The notes beneath the pieces were generated by a model. The model was not told the origin of the DNA and made no database searches. It saw only the letters and a list, made by a program, of their open reading frames with translations. A DNA stretch of 64,000 nt from M0103 sp040386155 (GTDB lineage Bacteria > Bacteroidota > Bacteroidia > Flavobacteriales_D > Crocinitomicaceae). This document shows positions 59,513-64,000 of the stretch, one piece after another (the first letter of the stretch is position 1; the number at the start of each line of letters is the position of its first letter). The position numbers and the translations under genes were made by a program. The DNA is taken from assembly GCA_040386155.1 (NCBI GenBank), contig JAZKFZ010000001.1, forward strand, positions 248,001 through 312,000, given 5' to 3'.

Positions 59513-60865
59513 ATGGAAATATCTAAAATTCAGATGTTTAGAAACTTAACTAAATGGTTTTTTGGTCTATATGCTTTTGCAGTTTTAGCTGGAACCAATC
59601 AGATGTATGCCCAAGGAGAGGGGCTGTTTAAGGCAAAATGTGCTAGTTGTCACCAACCCCATAAGAATGGGACTGGTCCTAAGCTATTCCAAGTTCGTCA
59701 AAAGTGGACAGATGGAGGAGCAAAGGAAAGTTCTATTTACCAATGGGTGAATAATTGGCAGACAGCAGCAGCAAATGATCCTTATGCTAAAACGGTCTCT
59801 GCATGGTCGCCAACTGCGATGTCGCAATTTCCTGAATTAAAAAAGGAAGATGTTGACGCAATTTTGACATGGGTTGATGAGCAACCAGATCCTGCAGCAG
59901 GTGGCGGTACTGATCCAGGCACTGGAACAATGGGAGCAACAACTACTGAAGGGGAAGAATCTGGAAGTTGGATATGGGTGATTTTAGCACTTGTTTTTGC
60001 TACAATTATTCTTGCTGTTGGAGGAGTTCGTCGTCAATTGAATCGTGCAGTTCTTCAAGCAGAAGGTGAAAGCGCAAACGAGCAAGCTTCTTATTTGGAA
60101 GAGTTCAGAGCATGGGCATGGAAAAATAGGTTGTATGTTGGTATTGGTTCATTGGTCATTGTTGTTAGTTTAGTTACTTCATTAATTGTTGGACTTGGAA
60201 ACATTGGAGTAGTTGAAAACTACCAACCATCTCAGCCAATTCAATTCCCTCACTCTGTGCACACAGGTATTAATGGGATCGATTGTAAATACTGTCACAG
60301 TAACGTAGTGAAATCAAAATCAGCTGGAATACCTTCAGTGAATGTTTGTATGAACTGTCATAAGCAAGTGAACGGACGTACGCCTGCTCAACAAGAGCAA
60401 ATCGCTAAAATTTACGAAGCTTCTGGATGGAATCCTGAAGGAGCTGGAAAATACACCGGCAATACGAAGCCAATCGTTTGGAATAAAGTACATGTTTTAC
60501 CTGATCACGTTTATTTCAATCACTCACAGCACGTTGTTGTAGGAGGGGTAGATTGTAAGCAATGTCACGGTGATATGACTAAGCAAACAGAAACGCAACG
60601 AGTTTGGACGGTTCAAGAACTAAATGCAATTGAAGGAAATATTCCATTAACGAAGCCAACTCTTACAATGGGGTGGTGTATTGAATGTCACCAAGAGAAA
60701 GAAGTTTCTATGGGTTCTTTGGACAGCAAAAATGATGGATACTACAATGAAATTCACAAGCGTTTGTTGAACAACGACAAAAAACTATACGAAAAGTACC
60801 TAGTTGACGGAAAAGTTTCCGTGAAAGAATTGGGTGGTTGGGAATGTGCGAAATGTCACTATTAA
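59513..60865 (+). CDS. actA: Alternative complex III ActA with fused monohaem cytochrome domain
   Basis: 450 residues. Alternative complex III (ACIII) oxidises menaquinol and passes electrons to cytochrome c or oxidase. Signal peptide (MYAQG, ~34). An N-terminal class I-like cytochrome domain has CASCH (43-47). Two membrane helices (about 150-175, 205-235) follow, then a periplasmic pentahaem part: CKYCH (258-262), CMNCH (279-283), CKQCH (348-352), CIECH (389-393), CAKCH (445-449). Six c-haem sites in all, the first probably corresponding to ActE-type mono-haem. Membrane complex in the inner membrane with domains in the periplasm. 27 nt before actB. Confidence 0.93.
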   Translation: MEISKIQMFRNLTKWFFGLYAFAVLAGTNQMYAQGEGLFKAKCASCHQPHKNGTGPKLFQVRQKWTDGGAKESSIYQWVNNWQTAAANDPYAKTVSAWSPTAMSQFPELKKEDVDAILTWVDEQPDPAAGGGTDPGTGTMGATTTEGEESGSWIWVILALVFATIILAVGGVRRQLNRAVLQAEGESANEQASYLEEFRAWAWKNRLYVGIGSLVIVVSLVTSLIVGLGNIGVVENYQPSQPIQFPHSVHTGINGIDCKYCHSNVVKSKSAGIPSVNVCMNCHKQVNGRTPAQQEQIAKIYEASGWNPEGAGKYTGNTKPIVWNKVHVLPDHVYFNHSQHVVVGGVDCKQCHGDMTKQTETQRVWTVQELNAIEGNIPLTKPTLTMGWCIECHQEKEVSMGSLDSKNDGYYNEIHKRLLNNDKKLYEKYLVDGKVSVKELGGWECAKCHY

Positions 60866-60892
60866 TAACTTCGAAGTACACGAATTAAAGAT

Positions 60893-63800
60893 ATGGGAAC
60901 GACTAGAAAATACTGGAAAGGTCTTGAAGAATTGAATCAGACTCCGGAATTCCTTCAATCAAAAGAACAAGAGTTTTCTGCTGAAATGACAGTGGATCAA
61001 TTCTTAGGAGATGAGAATCTAAAGGAAACATCAACAGCACGTCGTGATTTCTTAAAGTTTTTAGGATTTAGCGTTGCGGCTGCAACAGTAGCTGCCTGTG
61101 AGGCACCTGTAACAAAAGCAATTCCTTACGTAGTAAAACCAGAAGATGTAATCCCTGGTATGCCAACGTGGTACGCTTCTACTTACTACGATGGAAATTC
61201 ATACGCTAATATTCTTGTGAAAACGAGAGAAGGTCGTCCAATTTTCATCAAAGGGAATAAAGATTACGGACTTAATAAAGGAGTTGTTAACTCTCAAATT
61301 ATAGCTTCTGTACTAGGTCTTTACGAAAGTGCTCGTTTGAAAGATGCTACGATCGATAAAAAAGAAGTAACACTTTCTGCTGCTGATGACAAAATCAAAG
61401 CAGCGTTGAAATCAGCTAATAAAGTAACAGTTGTTGCTGGTACAATTGCTAGTCCTTCGTTAGAAGGTGCAATATTGGAATTGAACACTGCCTTAGGAAA
61501 TAAAGTTGAATTGATCCAATACGATGCTGTTTCATATTCAGCAATGCGTTTGGCGAATAAAGATTCATTTGGTATTGCTGTTGACAATAGTGGTCAAGTA
61601 GTAGCTGAAGGTGGTCAAGGATTTATTCCAGACTACGACTTCTCAAAAGCTAAAACAATCGTTTCAATTGGTGCAGATTTCCTAAACTCTTGGTTGTTGC
61701 CAACTCAATTTTCTCATCAATTTGCGGCAACTCGTAATCCTGATGCTGCTTGGATGTCTAAATTCTTCATGTTTGAATCAAACATGTCGATCACTGGTTC
61801 CAATGCAGATTACCGTGGAATGATTAAACCTTCTGAGCAAGCAAATGTGTTAGCTTATATCTTAAATGCTTTTGGTGTTACAACAGATGTAAGTGTTTCA
61901 ATTAACGCTAAAGCGAAAAAGGTGGCTGACTTAGCAATTGCTGAGTTGAAAAAATCTAAAAATGAATCTTTAGTTGTTGCTGGTTCAAACAATAAAGCTG
62001 TTCAAATGTTGACTAACAAATTGAATAGTGTTCTTGGATCATATACAACAACAATTAATATTAACAACCCGATCAACTTGTTTGCTTCTGAAGATGCAAA
62101 AATGGACAAGTTTGTGAAGGAAGTGATTGGTGGAACTGCTTCGGATGTAGTTATTTTCTTAAATACAAATCCAGCGTACACTTTACCTAATGGTGCTGAG
62201 TTCGGAAAAGCAATTTCTAAAATTAAAACCTCTGTAGCAATTTCTCAGTTCGCTGACGAAACTGCAAGTAATGCAACAATTGTATTGCCTCAATTACATG
62301 CTTTGGAGCAATGGATGGATTACCAGCCAACGTTAACGCAGTATGCTCTAGCACAACCAACGATTCGACCTTTGTTTGGCAATGCAGTATCAGCATTAGA
62401 ATGTTTCTTAGTGTGGGCTGATAAAGCGAGTCGTGGAGGTAAAGACTCAAAAGTTGCATACGATTACATTAAACAAAACTGGGTGCAATATGGTTTCCCA
62501 ATGCAAACTTATTACAAGGATGCAGAGAGTTACTGGAATAACATGGTACACAACACAACGTACAATGATGCTCCTCCAGCTGCTACAGCACCAACATTCT
62601 CTGGCACATTGAGCGGTTTAACGTCAATGATTCCATCAACGAAAGGAGAATGGGAAGTGATGTTCTACCAAAAAGCTGGACTTGGAACGGGTGCGCAAGC
62701 GCACAATCCATGGTTGCAAGAGTTGCCAGATCCAATGACGAAAGTTACTTGGGACAACTATATTACTATGAATCCGGTTGATATGAAAGGCAAGTACGCC
62801 ACTACATTCGATCAAGAGCATGGTTTAAGTTTAGTTACTTTAACAATCAAAGGAAAGAAAGTATCACTTCCAGTTTACCCATTACCAGGACAAGCATTAG
62901 GCACAGTAGGTGTGGCACTTGGATACGGTAGAGGAGCAAATGGAGAAGAAATTGGTAAAGGTGCTTTCCAAACAAAAGAATACGGTGGTCACGTAACTGA
63001 CGCAAATGGAGGTCTTGCACCAATTGGAGCAAATGCTTATCAATTTGTAACATTAGATGGCGGATCCTACCAATACGAAGCTTCGGCTTCAATTTCAGCA
63101 GCTGAATCTAGCTATTTGATCGCTGCAACACAAATTCACCACACTGTAATGGCGCGTCATTCAGTTGTTCGTGAAACAACATTAGATATCTACAAAACAG
63201 GTGATGTTGAGGCGTTCAATCCTCCACACATGTTACAAACTTTAGACAAAGAAGGTAATCACGTTGCTAAACCAGTAAGTGAGTTTGACTTATGGGAAGC
63301 GCATCCAGTAGAACATATTGGACATCGTTGGGTAATGACAATTGACCTTAACCAATGTTTTGGTTGTGGTGCTTGTTTAGTTGCTTGTCAAGTTGAAAAT
63401 AACGTACCAGTAGTTGGTAAAGATGAGGTTCGAAGAGGACGTGAAATGCACTGGTTGCGTTTAGATCGTTACTTCGCATCTGATGTGGAAGAAACAATTG
63501 GTACACGAAACGAAGAGTTTACCTACAGTAAAGCTGAAATTGCTGCTGAGAATCCAAAAGTGGTTCACATGCCAATGATGTGTCAGCAATGTAATCACGC
63601 TCCTTGTGAAACAGTTTGTCCAGTTGCTGCAACAACACACAGCAATGAAGGTTTAAATCAGATGACGTACAACCGTTGTATCGGAACTCGTTACTGTGCT
63701 AACAACTGTCCATACAAAGTAAGAAGATTTAACTGGTTTAACTACCCGTCTTACAAAAAATTCGCTGAAGTGAATCCTGCACAAGATGATTTAGGTCGTA

Positions 63801-64000
63801 TGGTATTGAATCCAGATGTTACAGTTCGTACACGAGGTGTAATGGAGAAATGTTCCATGTGTGTGCAGCAAATTCAAGCTGGTAAATTAACAGCGAAGAA
63901 AGAAGGTCGCCCAGTAGTAGATGGAGACATCAACACAGCATGTGCTGATGCTTGTCCATCTGGAGCTATTGTTTTTGGTGACTGGAATGACATTAAATCA
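60893..64000 (+). CDS. actB: Alternative complex III ActB (Fe-S/molybdopterin-type subunit), cut by right edge
   Basis: 1036 residues are visible; the frame is open to the last base, so the C-terminus lies outside. Twin-arginine signal TARRDFLKFLGFSVAAATVAAC with R50-R51 and a lipobox-like Cys69. Residues ~100-750 resemble molybdopterin oxidoreductases but the pterin ligands are not evident, as in ActB, where that domain carries no cofactor. From ~815: ferredoxin-like motifs with C822-x2-C825-x2-C828-x3-C832 (QCFGCGACLVACQ), then MMCQQCNHAPCETVCPV, CIGTRYCANNCPYKV and CSMCVQQIQAGK with CADACPSGAIVFGD, giving multiple [Fe-S] clusters on the electron path. It follows actA by 27 nt and is likely followed by actC. 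Confidence 0.93.
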   Translation, partial: MGTTRKYWKGLEELNQTPEFLQSKEQEFSAEMTVDQFLGDENLKETSTARRDFLKFLGFSVAAATVAACEAPVTKAIPYVVKPEDVIPGMPTWYASTYYDGNSYANILVKTREGRPIFIKGNKDYGLNKGVVNSQIIASVLGLYESARLKDATIDKKEVTLSAADDKIKAALKSANKVTVVAGTIASPSLEGAILELNTALGNKVELIQYDAVSYSAMRLANKDSFGIAVDNSGQVVAEGGQGFIPDYDFSKAKTIVSIGADFLNSWLLPTQFSHQFAATRNPDAAWMSKFFMFESNMSITGSNADYRGMIKPSEQANVLAYILNAFGVTTDVSVSINAKAKKVADLAIAELKKSKNESLVVAGSNNKAVQMLTNKLNSVLGSYTTTININNPINLFASEDAKMDKFVKEVIGGTASDVVIFLNTNPAYTLPNGAEFGKAISKIKTSVAISQFADETASNATIVLPQLHALEQWMDYQPTLTQYALAQPTIRPLFGNAVSALECFLVWADKASRGGKDSKVAYDYIKQNWVQYGFPMQTYYKDAESYWNNMVHNTTYNDAPPAATAPTFSGTLSGLTSMIPSTKGEWEVMFYQKAGLGTGAQAHNPWLQELPDPMTKVTWDNYITMNPVDMKGKYATTFDQEHGLSLVTLTIKGKKVSLPVYPLPGQALGTVGVALGYGRGANGEEIGKGAFQTKEYGGHVTDANGGLAPIGANAYQFVTLDGGSYQYEASASISAAESSYLIAATQIHHTVMARHSVVRETTLDIYKTGDVEAFNPPHMLQTLDKEGNHVAKPVSEFDLWEAHPVEHIGHRWVMTIDLNQCFGCGACLVACQVENNVPVVGKDEVRRGREMHWLRLDRYFASDVEETIGTRNEEFTYSKAEIAAENPKVVHMPMMCQQCNHAPCETVCPVAATTHSNEGLNQMTYNRCIGTRYCANNCPYKVRRFNWFNYPSYKKFAEVNPAQDDLGRMVLNPDVTVRTRGVMEKCSMCVQQIQAGKLTAKKEGRPVVDGDINTACADACPSGAIVFGDWNDIKS

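Noticed and set aside
1..64000. tRNA, rRNA or riboswitch genes
   Set aside because: I scanned the intergenic gaps by eye and saw no GTTCGAATC-type T-loop with matching arms, nor any known riboswitch core. A tRNAscan/Rfam run would be decisive.
60893..64000. actB as a truncated or broken gene
   Set aside because: No stop or frameshift is visible; the frame simply runs into the right edge of the window.

Overview
The window is a 64 kb chromosomal segment of a Bacteroidota bacterium, most likely order Flavobacteriales. A placement near Fluviicola/Crocinitomicaceae is only a guess. Evidence for the phylum: the type IX secretion system (T9SS) translocon SprA, T9SS cargo with type A and CHU_C (type B) sorting domains, a PorP/SprF-type outer-membrane protein, an alternative complex III operon (actAB), a DUF4271 protein beside a HemD homologue, AT-rich DNA, few Shine-Dalgarno sites, and promoter matches to the Bacteroidota form TTTG-N19-TAnnTTTG. 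No tRNA, rRNA, CRISPR array, prophage or intact transposase was seen. All gaps between genes are shorter than 300 bp.

Layout. 1-5.3 kb: nrdB (cut by the left edge) and nrdA, facing rnr. 5.5-9.9 kb: ferritin followed 2 nt later by a 1301-residue membrane sensor with an adenylate-cyclase domain and an HD phosphohydrolase domain. 9.9-12.7 kb: hemA-hemC-hemD on the minus strand. 12.85-18.0 kb: a secreted glycosidase-like protein, an RDD membrane protein, rsmI, a quinone-oxidoreductase-like MDR protein and a small Rieske protein. 18.1-24.9 kb (minus): a 1945-residue repeat-built T9SS surface protein and its PorP/SprF-like partner. 25-32.5 kb: gcdH, DUF4271 plus a second HemD homologue, a T9SS-secreted thioredoxin-fold protein, maeB and ruvA. 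32.5-39.9 kb: sprA. 40-46.2 kb (minus): a GNAT acetyltransferase, PIN-PhoH, and three envelope proteins of unknown role. 46.3-48.2 kb: a RidA-like protein, a TPR protein and an RNA methyltransferase. 48.4-50.7 kb (minus): a 2-hydroxyacid dehydrogenase and mgtE. 50.7-53.3 kb: an HxlR regulator diverging from DoxX, a DODA-type dioxygenase and a DsbA/FrnE-like protein. 53.4-55.3 kb: small hypothetical genes plus remnants that look like a decayed T9SS cargo gene. 55.3-59.3 kb (minus): O-antigen ligase, SPOR protein, rnpA and an S41 protease. 59.5-64 kb: actA and actB, the latter cut by the right edge.

How parts fit together. SprA is the export pore for proteins such as the giant adhesin (18-25 kb) and the thioredoxin-fold protein (28 kb). 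ActAB carries electrons from quinol, and its haem demand is met through hemACD. The HxlR/DoxX/DODA/DsbA cluster reads as a redox or quinone-stress cassette, with a clear operator between the divergent genes.

The most notable observations are these. (1) A sensor-cyclase-HD fusion that could both make and break a cyclic nucleotide. (2) Two 20-bp Pho-box-like direct repeats, 70-80 bp upstream of actA and of the glycosidase-like gene. (3) An 80-bp insertion at the end of nrdA with an 11-bp target duplication that preserves the C-terminus. (4) A 759-bp higher-order repeat in the adhesin, with a separate domain nested inside one module. (5) A T9SS tail relic at 54.1 kb. (6) Several families of palindromic elements between genes.
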